From UBA981 sp942490995 (lineage in GTDB: Bacteria > Pseudomonadota > Gammaproteobacteria > Ga0077536), in NCBI GenBank assembly GCA_942490995.1, contig CALOBG010000145.1, positions 18,642 through 82,641 of the forward strand: DNA of 64,000 nucleotides, written 5' to 3'. Of this stretch, positions 57,004-64,000 are shown one piece after another; position 1 is the stretch's first letter, and each line of letters starts with the position of its first letter. A program made the translations under genes and the position numbers. Under the pieces are notes generated by a model that did no database searches, was not told the origin of the DNA, and was given only the letters and a program-made list of their open reading frames with translations.

Positions 57004-58832
57004 TCAGTCGCCTTCAGCGAGGTCGATTTGGCCACGCCATCGGTGCTCGCGCCGCCGATGATGAGGTCGATCTTCTTCGATTCCCCGGTCACCAGCTGTC
57101 CTTCCGCGGTCAGCTCCAGCGAGTTCGGGTCGATGACCCGACCGTCGCGATCGACAATTTCACCGCGTTCGTTAACGCTGAGCCCGGCCGCGGCGAGCAG
57201 TTTCTGATCGATGATTTTGCCGTTCACGTCAGTGACGATGGTGTTCGGATCAACGACCTTGCCGCTGGCATCGACAATCTCGCCGCGCTCGTTGACGCGC
57301 AGACCCGCAGCCGCGAGCTGTTCGGTGTTGAGCACGTCGCCGTTCGCGGAGACCACCAGCGAGTCAGGGTCGACGATGTTGCCGTTGGCATCGACGAGGT
57401 TGCCATCGGCGTCCACGCTGAGACCGGCTGCCGCCAGGCTTTCCGAGCTGAGTATGCGGCCGTCGGCGGTGGTGACGAGTTCGGCCGGGTCGACCACGCG
57501 GCCGCTGCTGTCTACGATCTCACCGTTTTCATTGACGCTGAGTCCGGCCGCCGCGAGTTGCTGCTTGGTCAGCACGCGACCGTCCGCGCCGACGACGAGG
57601 TCGTCCGCGTCGACGATGTTGCCGTTGGCATCGACGATCTGGCCGCTGGCGTTGACGCTGAATCCGCTGCCCTCGAGATCCTTCTTGCTCACCACCCGTC
57701 CGTCGGCGGTCACGAGCAGGTCATTCGGATCGACGACGTTGCCGTCTTTGTCCACCAGTTCGCCCTTGTCGTTGACGGTCAGGCCAGCCGCTTCGAGCTG
57801 TTCGCGGTTCATCAGGGTCTTGCCATCGGCGTCGACCAGGTTGCCGCGTTCGTCGACACCGGCAGCACTCGCTACCCGCGCGCGCTGCGCACTGGCCGCT
57901 TCGGCCATGGCGAAGGCGTTGCTGAACAGGTCCTGGGCCGACAGCGTAGAGAAATCGGCCTTGCTGTCGTCGTCACGGTTACGCAGGATGGCGAGCAGCT
58001 CACCCTTGTCCAGGGCGGCGGTGATCAAAGCCGCGTCGCGCGGGCTGACGTCGAGGGTGACCGAGCTGAAGGTGCGCTCGGCGCGCGGCTGCGGGTAGCG
58101 CAGGGCATCGAGCTGTTCGCGGTAGGGATCGCGCCCGGTTGCCAATACGCGGACATTCTGCAGCACGGGCAGGATCACGTCCTTGGGCAGGGCGTTGGCG
58201 ACGAGCTGCTGGATATCGGAATCGTCGGTACTCGCGGCGCCGGCGGCGTCGAGCAGCGCCGGCGGAATGGCGTTGCGCAACTCGGCCGGGATCTGGTCGA
58301 CCAGGTCGGCGGTAATGAAACCGGCGGAAAACCCCGAGAAACCGGACGGAATATTGACGAACAGATCGATGTGGTTGCCGGGGCGGATAAATCCCGCCAC
58401 CGAATTGACGTCGTCGACCTGCACGGTCAGCGCACGCCGACCGACCGGGATGGTGTCGGAAAAATCGACCGGGAAACCGTCGTCGAGAAAACTTTTTAGC
58501 AGCGGCTTGCCGGCCGCCAGGTCGACCTCGATCGTACGCCCGATGTATTGCTCGAAGTCGCGCGCCGGAATGGCATCGGAATGCGCGTAATCGCCGGGGA
58601 TCTTGCGTTGCGAGAGGACTTCCCGGCGCAGGATCGCGCCTTTGCGCAGGTTCTGCGCGGCCACCAGCACGGTCACCGGCCGGCCCTCGCGCCCGGCATA
58701 TTTTTCGATCAGCGCGGCCTCTTCGCTTTTAAGGTAAATGTATGACAGCACTGCCGCTGCCAGGCCGAAACCGATCGCACCGATCAGCAACGGGATCCCA
58801 AACGCACTTTTGCTTTCGCCTACGTCCGCCAT
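57000..58832 (-). CDS. cpaB: Flp pilus assembly protein CpaB (RcpC) with 40-residue tandem repeats
   Basis: A 610-residue protein, roughly twice the usual 250-330. N-terminal membrane anchor (IPLLIGAIGFGLAAAVLSYIYL); SAF-like domain (about 45-130: VLVAAQNLRKGAILRREVLS, and GRRALTVQVDDVNSVAGFIRPG) with an RcpC-type region after it up to about 300. From about 349 to 587 six consecutive repeats of exactly 40 residues occur (consensus AGLSVN-x2-GEIVD-x2-G-x-VVDP-x2-LV-x2-ADG), with one partial copy before them. The C-terminus shares the small neighbour's tail. CpaB links the inner-membrane machinery to the secretin; the extra repeats may span the periplasm. ATG 58832. Confidence 0.93.
   Translation of the reverse strand: MADVGESKSAFGIPLLIGAIGFGLAAAVLSYIYLKSEEAALIEKYAGREGRPVTVLVAAQNLRKGAILRREVLSQRKIPGDYAHSDAIPARDFEQYIGRTIEVDLAAGKPLLKSFLDDGFPVDFSDTIPVGRRALTVQVDDVNSVAGFIRPGNHIDLFVNIPSGFSGFSAGFITADLVDQIPAELRNAIPPALLDAAGAASTDDSDIQQLVANALPKDVILPVLQNVRVLATGRDPYREQLDALRYPQPRAERTFSSVTLDVSPRDAALITAALDKGELLAILRNRDDDSKADFSTLSAQDLFSNAFAMAEAASAQRARVASAAGVDERGNLVDADGKTLMNREQLEAAGLTVNDKGELVDKDGNVVDPNDLLVTADGRVVSKKDLEGSGFSVNASGQIVDANGNIVDADDLVVGADGRVLTKQQLAAAGLSVNENGEIVDSSGRVVDPAELVTTADGRILSSESLAAAGLSVDADGNLVDANGNIVDPDSLVVSANGDVLNTEQLAAAGLRVNERGEIVDASGKVVDPNTIVTDVNGKIIDQKLLAAAGLSVNERGEIVDRDGRVIDPNSLELTAEGQLVTGESKKIDLIIGGASTDGVAKSTSLKATE
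57072..57788 (-). repeat. Six tandem 120-base repeats inside cpaB
   Basis: Repeat units begin near 57788, 57668, 57548, 57428, 57308 and 57188 on the minus strand, always 120 bases apart (the last unit is one codon shorter); the codons of AGLSVN in plus-strand reading appear as near-identical segments ending at 57780, 57660, 57540, 57420, 57300 and 57180. The protein repeats vary but retain G and D positions. A shorter, diverged copy occurs before 57788. Confidence 0.92.
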
Positions 58833-58955
58833 GCGAATCGTACCCTCCCTGCGCTCCCTCGCTTATTGCTTGTGGAGCAGGTTGTTATCAGTGTTCTGAG
58901 CACCTTCAGCAACGCCCGGTATCCCCCCCGGTTATGCGCGCCGTGAGCACCCTGC

Positions 58956-59408
58956 TCAAAATGGAGAAATGGCGTCCTGCAACATTTCCGAAGCCAGGTC
59001 ACCCAGATCCGGAAGATCGTTCAACAGATCCGAGATGTCGTTAAACGCCGATGCTGCACTCGCGAAGGGTTGCAACGCCGCGGTGACATTTTCCTGCACC
59101 GGATCCACGGTCAGTCGTGCGAGGGTTTCGTCGTCGATGGCGGGGTCGAGATTGAGGCCGATAATGTAGGTCTCGAGTTGTGGCCCGGTATCGAAATCGG
59201 GCAGCGGGGACATCGACATGGAATAGGAATAACCACGGTACTTGTTCTGCACCACGGCGAGCAGATCCTTGATCACATCGCCGCCTGGTCCCATCAGCAT
59301 CATGACGCCGAACGCGAGGATGACGACGTATTCGACCATACCCTGGCCGTACGTGCGCCTTCGACGATAAATCGTCTTGTTATTATGGCTTTGCGTGGAT
59401 GACTTCAT
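58956..59408 (-). CDS. Prepilin-like protein of the Tad operon
   Basis: A 150-residue protein. Residues 20-45 read YGQGMVEYVVILAFGVMMLM, the Flp-prepilin-type motif (G-QGM-x-EY followed by a hydrophobic helix), after a basic N-terminal extension (KTIYRRRRT). The mature part is acidic with a helical C-terminus. It is too long for Flp itself, so probably a minor pilin. ATG 59408 overlaps the previous stop (ATGA). Confidence 0.8.
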   Translation of the reverse strand: MKSSTQSHNNKTIYRRRRTYGQGMVEYVVILAFGVMMLMGPGGDVIKDLLAVVQNKYRGYSYSMSMSPLPDFDTGPQLETYIIGLNLDPAIDDETLARLTVDPVQENVTAALQPFASAASAFNDISDLLNDLPDLGDLASEMLQDAISPF

Positions 59409-60112
59409 AGCAGATCGTGCTTGATCGAGTTTAGCACTATATGGGAGCCGTCTGAAGTCCCCTGGATGGTCACGATGACCTGCTCGCGGCCGCGGCGAAA
59501 ACTCAACGCGTGCAGCGAATTGTTGCCCATCGGCTGGTCGATATCGACGCGCCAGCCGGTATAGCGGCTGCGGTAGAAATTAACGTTGCTGGCCACCGAG
59601 TAATCGTTGCTCAACATCGCCGTTTGCGCATCCTTGCCGGCATCATCGGACAGCACGTTCGAGAGTACGCGACTGCCGTCCATGGCCGGCGGTGGCGGCA
59701 GCTCAATGGGGCCGTCGCCGGGATCGGGCAGGCGCCCGGTAGCGAGATAGCCGTAACTGCCGTTGACGGCATGCGGCTGCACCTGCACGGTCATGACATA
59801 GCCGTCCTCGACCCGCGTCAGCAACTGCCACGGCGCGATGGCGTCGGGTTCATAAGCGAAGCCGGGCGCGTTCGGCACCGGTGGTTCGGCCCACAATTCT
59901 TGGTAGAACTCGACCACGGTTTCGACGTCATCGTCGCTGATGAACGCCCGCACCGACATGTTGCGGCCCTGCACGGTCATGTTGTTCGACACCACGCTGA
60001 CTTTGGCGTCGTCGGGCGCGGGGAACTTCGGCGGCCGCGCCTCGACCCGCACCACCGCGCCGAGCAGCGCGGCGGCGAGCAGCAGGCGCGGCAGGGCGGT
60101 CGGGGTATTCAT
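59405..60112 (-). CDS. Exported protein of the Tad operon, unknown family
   Basis: A 235-residue protein with signal peptide (LPRLLLAAALLGAVVRVEA) and a soluble body with three beta-rich stretches, e.g. MTVQGRNMSVRAFISDDDVE and REQVIVTIQGTSDGSHIVL. Proposed start ATG 60112 overlaps the stop of the TadE/TadG-like gene (ATGA). No family recognised. Conserved position suggests a pilus accessory protein. Confidence 0.7.
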   Translation of the reverse strand: MNTPTALPRLLLAAALLGAVVRVEARPPKFPAPDDAKVSVVSNNMTVQGRNMSVRAFISDDDVETVVEFYQELWAEPPVPNAPGFAYEPDAIAPWQLLTRVEDGYVMTVQVQPHAVNGSYGYLATGRLPDPGDGPIELPPPPAMDGSRVLSNVLSDDAGKDAQTAMLSNDYSVASNVNFYRSRYTGWRVDIDQPMGNNSLHALSFRRGREQVIVTIQGTSDGSHIVLNSIKHDLL

Positions 60113-61332
60113 AAGGTGCACGGCGAATGCGACATCGGCGGATCGAGGGCCTGTACGGTGTCGTCCCATACACAGCGTCCGCTGTCGTCACAGGCGTGCG
60201 TACCGAGGCGATCCGCGGGGTCTTCGCCGAGCACTGACAGGCGGTCGGGGTGGACCACGTCGCCATCGACATAGCCGAGCCATAAATGGCCCTGCGGCGC
60301 AGCCAGCGGCGATTTGATCAGCGGGTCCGGCGGCGTACCGGGGCCGCCCGGGTCGCAGCGTGAAAGCTCCGGCGCAATAAAACTGATCAGATCCCAGATC
60401 TGGCTCAGGCCGGGCAGGTTGAGCAGCTCATTGACCAGTGTCGACGGCGTCGCGCCACCGACCTGCAGGTAGGTGTGGGCGGTGCCACCGGCATTCCAGC
60501 CGTCGGCCAGCACGCCGGCCTTGGCCGCGAAGCCAAGCTGTCGGGTTGCGGTATTGCCGCCGGCAGCGTTGAGTTCGTCGCTCATGCGCATGCCGACACC
60601 ATTGCGATAGACCGTCGCCAGCAGGTCGAAATCGACGTGCGTGTAGCCGTCGGTGTTGAGCGCCCCGAAGCCGGGTGAACCGGCAAACGGCTCGCCAGCG
60701 CCGGGTAGCGTGCTGCCGTCGGCCTGGTTCTGGCTGGAAAACGAATCGATGATGTTGATGATCGCGCTGACCGCGTCGAAACCGAACGAGACCACGTCGA
60801 CGAGGGTGTTGATCCATGAACCTACGTTGACCCCGAAGATGGAGATGGTCGGGGTGTCGTCGTCGGTGACCGCTTCGTTGATCGACTGGCCGGCGTAGAT
60901 CGGCAGCCCGCGGTAGTCCTTCCACAGGTCGTTCTGCTGATACGCGGTGCCGGCATCGTCAAAAATAATCGGCCGGATGGCGCCGGGTTCGACCGCCGAG
61001 GGGGTGTCGGGGCTGAAGGTGCCGACCGTGCTCATGGTGCGGATGGTCGCCTCGTTGCGGGTCTGCGCGAGGGTTTTTTCCGGCATCCAGAAACTCGGAT
61101 CGCCGGAATTGAAATTGTCGAGGATGTCGCGATCGTCGATGTCGTTGTACCACACCGTGTATTCCCAGGCCTGGTAGCGCGCCGACTGGATCGCGGCATG
61201 TTTGAAATCGATGTACTTGCCGAGCATCGGGATAAACACGAACAGCGGCATCAGCACGAACGCCGCGGCGATCACGAACTCGGTCATGGCCTGACCGCAC
61301 TGGGGAGTTTTTCCGGGCGGAGCGCTGCGCAT
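60109..61332 (-). CDS. TadE/TadG-like protein with large periplasmic domain
   Basis: A 407-residue protein whose N-terminus, GQAMTEFVIAAAFVLMPLFV, is the prepilin/TadE-like segment; the remainder is a large Gly/Asn-rich periplasmic region with Cys residues near the end (CDPGGPGT, HACDDSGRC). It starts just after the stop of the TadG-like gene. Likely a minor pilin or a tip adhesin of the pilus. Confidence 0.78.
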   Translation of the reverse strand: MRSAPPGKTPQCGQAMTEFVIAAAFVLMPLFVFIPMLGKYIDFKHAAIQSARYQAWEYTVWYNDIDDRDILDNFNSGDPSFWMPEKTLAQTRNEATIRTMSTVGTFSPDTPSAVEPGAIRPIIFDDAGTAYQQNDLWKDYRGLPIYAGQSINEAVTDDDTPTISIFGVNVGSWINTLVDVVSFGFDAVSAIINIIDSFSSQNQADGSTLPGAGEPFAGSPGFGALNTDGYTHVDFDLLATVYRNGVGMRMSDELNAAGGNTATRQLGFAAKAGVLADGWNAGGTAHTYLQVGGATPSTLVNELLNLPGLSQIWDLISFIAPELSRCDPGGPGTPPDPLIKSPLAAPQGHLWLGYVDGDVVHPDRLSVLGEDPADRLGTHACDDSGRCVWDDTVQALDPPMSHSPCTL

Positions 61333-61334
61333 GT

Positions 61335-63479
61335 TCAGAAACCCAAAGCGTTGGAGATCCAGGTCACCAGGCCATCGAGTTCCGGCGGGAAATCGATGCC
61401 CTGGGCGAGGACGCCGTGCTGTAACAATAGCGCGATCACGCGATCGGCGTGACTGGTTTCGACCAGGCGCGCCTGCCAGTAGGGGTTGAAGGTGCTGCCG
61501 TGCTCGACGTAGCCGTCGCCGCGCGCGAAATAATCGATGTCCAGCGGGCGTTTGAAATGGACTTCCGCTTTCGACACCGCCGACATCGAGCCCCAGGCGA
61601 ATTCTTCGTCGAGCGCAAAGCGGTCGCCGACCGGGCGCGAGCCGGCATGATCGTCATAGTGTTCCTCGTCGAAATCGTCCTCGTCGAGGGTCAGGCCGAC
61701 GATATAGAACGGGCCGCCGGTTTTGTACAGCGGCTCGGCGCCGGTGGTATCGATGTACTTCGGCAAACCCTTGTACGAGGAGCCGACGTTGCGGTCAGGA
61801 AACACCGAGGGCTGCCACATGATGCCGGAGGCCGGCAGGCTCGGCGGGTAATACCAGGCGATCATGCGCTGCGCGGCGTTGCCGTAGGCGTCGCCCGGGA
61901 TCGGTCCCTCTGGCGCGCCGGGAAAATCGAGCTGCGTCGCCATATGCTGCGGCGCCGCGGTCAGGGCGTTCTTTTTGGCGCCGGTGGTTTTGCCGGTATA
62001 AGTCAGGGCCGCACCGAGCGGCGCCGAGGTCGGGAAGGAACCGTCGTAGATGACTACGTCGGCGTCGTCTTCCACGGATTCGCATTCCGGCTCGTCGTCG
62101 TCATTGTCCGGGTCATCGTCGAGCGTGGGATCGGTACAGCCTTCGCCGCTGCCGCCAAATGCGACGCCGATGAACATACGCTCGTCGGCGACCTGCATCA
62201 GCACGTCGGCGCTGATGAGGTCGATTTTGCCGATGAAAGGGATCTTGATCCAGGCGTCGAAACCGCCGCCACCGCGAAAGCCGAGGTCGAAATTGGTGGC
62301 GTCAGCGCTTGACCAGGAAAACAGATCGCCCGAAGCCTTGTCCTTGTCAGAACCGGCGATGGGGATGGTAACGCGGAGCTCACTGCCGCCTTCGCGCAGC
62401 ATGCGCATGCGCAATTGAATAAAAAAATTGATGTCGGCGCCGATGACGCCGAAATCGACCCCGGCGCCGACTTCGAAGCCGAGCCAGCCGCCCGTATACA
62501 CGCCGAACTCGCCGTAACCGCTGAGCGGACCGGCATTGAAGCCGAGTCGCTGCGGGCGCGGCATGAGTCCCGCGTCGGCCATCATTTCGAAAAAATTGAT
62601 GATCCAGCCGCGCCCGGTCAGGTCGGGGTCGGTATGGTCGGGCGGGTTGTGGTGGCCCTTGGTGAACGGGTCGCCGGAGTTGTGGATCAGGGCCGCCAGG
62701 CGGCCATAGCCGCCGGCGTCGGTTTCGCCGGCGGTATCCGCCTGCCATTCGGCTTTCGGCGTAGCCGGCGCGGCCGGGTTGTAGGACTGGGTAAATTTTT
62801 CCGTGACCGGTATCGGCAGACCGCCGTAGGTGGCAAGGTGGGCGAGCAGCATGAGCACGCCATAACCGGACATGTGCGCGCCATCCGGAGCATTGGCTTT
62901 GATCGACTCGTCGAGCAGGCCGAGCGAATTGATAATACTGGCGAGGTGGTAAATCTGCTGCGAGATACCGTAGGCCTTGTTGACGTTGTGGTTGACCGCG
63001 GTCATGGCCTTGGCATAGCCGCGCATGATGGTCACGAAAATCCCGCCGGGGACCTGGAACGCGGTCGCCAGCGGCGGCAGCACCGCGTTGGATATACCGA
63101 GCGTCGGGCCGGTCAGGAACTTGTTGTATTCAAGCAGGAAGTCGCCGATCGACTTCCAGTGGTAGGCCCACGAAGCCATGCCGATGGCCTGGCCGATAGC
63201 GACTTCGTTGGCGACGATGGCGCGATTGGTGTAGGCGGCGAAATTCAGATCGCGGGCTTCGACGGTCGAGACGCTGAAGGCCAGTGCATCGGCCGCGTTC
63301 TGCAGTTCCATCTTGTCGGACGTCAGACGCCCGGTACGGAACAGGGACAAGGCCGCGACCACCAGCACCGCGGCAAAAATGTAGGTCATGACCGCCGCCT
63401 GGCCGCGCTGACGACGGCAGGAGGCGGCGCGCGCCGGTGTCACGCCGCGATAGCCGCCAGGGGGTGCTGGCGGTTTCAT
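61335..63479 (-). CDS. TadG-like pilus protein (Tad domain)
   Basis: A 714-residue protein starting with a basic segment and GQAAVMTYIFAAVLVVAALSLF, the TadG/TadE-like membrane stretch, then the conserved KMELQNAADALAFS block of putative Flp-pilus assembly TadG N-domains. The long periplasmic region has many Asp/Gly turns (e.g. CTDPTLDDDPDNDDDEPE). Size is above the common 400-600 residues. ATG 63479 is used; the frame also opens with TTG 63491. Follows flp by 35 bases. Confidence 0.85.
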   Translation of the reverse strand: MKPPAPPGGYRGVTPARAASCRRQRGQAAVMTYIFAAVLVVAALSLFRTGRLTSDKMELQNAADALAFSVSTVEARDLNFAAYTNRAIVANEVAIGQAIGMASWAYHWKSIGDFLLEYNKFLTGPTLGISNAVLPPLATAFQVPGGIFVTIMRGYAKAMTAVNHNVNKAYGISQQIYHLASIINSLGLLDESIKANAPDGAHMSGYGVLMLLAHLATYGGLPIPVTEKFTQSYNPAAPATPKAEWQADTAGETDAGGYGRLAALIHNSGDPFTKGHHNPPDHTDPDLTGRGWIINFFEMMADAGLMPRPQRLGFNAGPLSGYGEFGVYTGGWLGFEVGAGVDFGVIGADINFFIQLRMRMLREGGSELRVTIPIAGSDKDKASGDLFSWSSADATNFDLGFRGGGGFDAWIKIPFIGKIDLISADVLMQVADERMFIGVAFGGSGEGCTDPTLDDDPDNDDDEPECESVEDDADVVIYDGSFPTSAPLGAALTYTGKTTGAKKNALTAAPQHMATQLDFPGAPEGPIPGDAYGNAAQRMIAWYYPPSLPASGIMWQPSVFPDRNVGSSYKGLPKYIDTTGAEPLYKTGGPFYIVGLTLDEDDFDEEHYDDHAGSRPVGDRFALDEEFAWGSMSAVSKAEVHFKRPLDIDYFARGDGYVEHGSTFNPYWQARLVETSHADRVIALLLQHGVLAQGIDFPPELDGLVTWISNALGF

Positions 63480-63514
63480 GTGGCGCAACACCCGCGGGTC
63501 TGGCTTAGGTCGGA

Positions 63515-63757
63515 TTACTGGGTCGGCGCGGCGTAGTTACTCAGTGTGCCGGCCGCATCGTCAGCGGTGGTATCCGGATCGGCGATGTTACCGGTCGCCG
63601 CGGTGCCGGCGAGTTCTTCAGTCATAACGCCCATCTGGCCTTTGATGGTGTCGCCGAAAATGCCGTAGATGGTGATCGCCGCGATCGCGATCAGGGCAAC
63701 GATAATGATGTACTCGGTCATGCCCTGGCCGAGTTGTTTGATTTTCTGCTTGAGCAT
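63515..63757 (-). CDS. flp: Flp family type IVb pilin
   Basis: An 80-residue major pilin precursor. KQLGQGMTEYIIIVALIAIAAI is the Flp motif: a short leader ending in Gly, then the EY pair within the hydrophobic pilin helix; the short polar mature tail is typical. ATG 63757 follows GGAGA. It is the first gene of the operon and the main subunit of the adhesive pilus. No prepilin peptidase gene lies nearby. Confidence 0.95.
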   Translation of the reverse strand: MLKQKIKQLGQGMTEYIIIVALIAIAAITIYGIFGDTIKGQMGVMTEELAGTAATGNIADPDTTADDAAGTLSNYAAPTQ

Positions 63758-63824
63758 CGAAATTTCTCCAGTTTCCGTCTTGGTCGGGACGCGACGGCAT
63801 TGTCACCAGTCAGCTGCAATAGAC

Positions 63825-63851
63825 AATATACGAAGCGCGCCCTTTAGCCAA
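63825..63851 (-). promoter_or_regulatory. Possible promoter of the Tad operon
   Basis: On the minus strand TTGGCT (63851-63846) and TATATT (63830-63825) are 15 bases apart, 68 bases before the flp start. The spacing is short, so this is a weak call. The long operon downstream has no other clear promoter, except possibly in the 123-base gap before cpaB (58833-58955). Confidence 0.35.
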
Positions 63852-63938
63852 TCGTTGAATTGAGCACTTTTACCGCCCGCCTCAATGACATGGGCGATCT
63901 GCTTGAAGCGCTTTGCCGCAATCAGTGCACTATCCGTT

Positions 63939-64000
63939 AGCAGGCCGGTGAAAAACTACTGCGGGCGCAATCTGCGGCGTTGCGCACTCGCCTACGGTCC
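63939..64000. repeat. Palindromic repeat family B, copy cut by the window end
   Basis: TAGCAGGCCGGTGAAAAACT and CTGCGGCGTTGCG show the same left half as 28274 and the inverted copy at 37431. It lies upstream of flp and is truncated at the window edge. Nothing else is seen in 63852-64000. Confidence 0.75.

Noticed and set aside
57072..57788. CRISPR array because of regular spacing
   Set aside because: The units are 120 bases, contiguous without unique spacers, and translate in one frame within cpaB.
56955..58499. 514-codon plus-strand frame opposite cpaB
   Set aside because: The tandem 120-base repeats (a multiple of three) keep all frames of that stretch open; the minus-strand protein has the SAF domain and membrane anchor, the plus one has nothing.
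63825..63860. Sigma-54 promoter for the Tad operon
   Set aside because: A TGGC-like start is present but the required GG-N10-GC spacing is not met.

Overview
The window reads as a high-GC, gene-dense chromosomal segment of an aerobic, heterotrophic proteobacterium, most probably a gammaproteobacterium. Evidence: an RlmJ of exactly E. coli length, an MtfA-type peptidase, a Tat-exported DUF1329-type protein, a gcvTHP set, a tyrosine/homogentisate catabolic pair (hmgA and a fumarylacetoacetase-family gene), and dispersed palindromic repeats of the kind common in gammaproteobacteria. No rRNA, tRNA, CRISPR array, integrase or transposase was seen. The genus cannot be named from the sequence.

Layout. 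0-5.7 kb: a linalool dehydratase/isomerase-like enzyme with an added membrane domain (carrying one apparent frameshift), a small membrane protein, a TetR regulator, a lipocalin-like (AttH/CrtC-like) protein and an APH-fold phosphotransferase. 5.7-13.2 kb: MscL, two convergent GT-C-type membrane glycosyltransferases, an AhpD-like protein whose CxxC motif is CxxU through an in-frame TGA (probable selenoprotein with a SECIS-like hairpin), MtfA peptidase and a Tat-exported DUF1329-like protein. 13.2-13.7 kb: a composite inverted-repeat block. 13.7-28.3 kb: mostly catabolic and housekeeping genes (class II aldolase, acyl-CoA-dehydrogenase-fold flavoprotein, RlmJ, EVE, VOC, HmgA, an RND exporter fused to a cyclic-nucleotide-binding domain, PilZ protein, lipoprotein hydrolase, NAD-binding dehydrogenase, fumarylacetoacetase family, HAD, P450). 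28.3-32.1 kb: a palindromic repeat, then a 1204-residue iron-sulfur flavoprotein joining GltD-like and PyrK-like halves. 32.1-41.2 kb: chalcone-isomerase-like exported protein, gcvT-gcvH-gcvP, an ArsP-like permease, a lytic transglycosylase and a PEP-CTERM-type surface protein. 41.5-49.9 kb: a fused TRAP transporter (DctQM, DctP) diverging from a MaoC/acyl-CoA dehydrogenase/LLM oxidoreductase/hydrolase/GFA cluster, likely uptake and beta-oxidation-like breakdown of an organic acid. 50.1-63.8 kb: a complete-looking Tad/Flp pilus operon on the minus strand.

The Tad operon runs flp, large TadG-like, two further prepilin-like genes around an exported unknown, cpaB, a small CpaB-tail paralogue, the secretin, FHA-CpaF, tadB, tadC, a TPR lipoprotein and a TadE-like gene. 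Many of these overlap by ATGA-type stop/start junctions, so they are probably translated as one coupled unit. No cpaE/tadZ or prepilin peptidase gene lies in the window. CpaB carries six exact-period 40-residue tandem repeats, which I consider the most unusual structural feature after the probable selenoprotein.

Three unrelated genes (the LDI-like gene, the LLM oxidoreductase and cpaF) are each broken by single-base insertions while otherwise intact and conserved. This looks more like residual indel errors in the assembly than true pseudogenes, and reading frames at those points should be treated with care.
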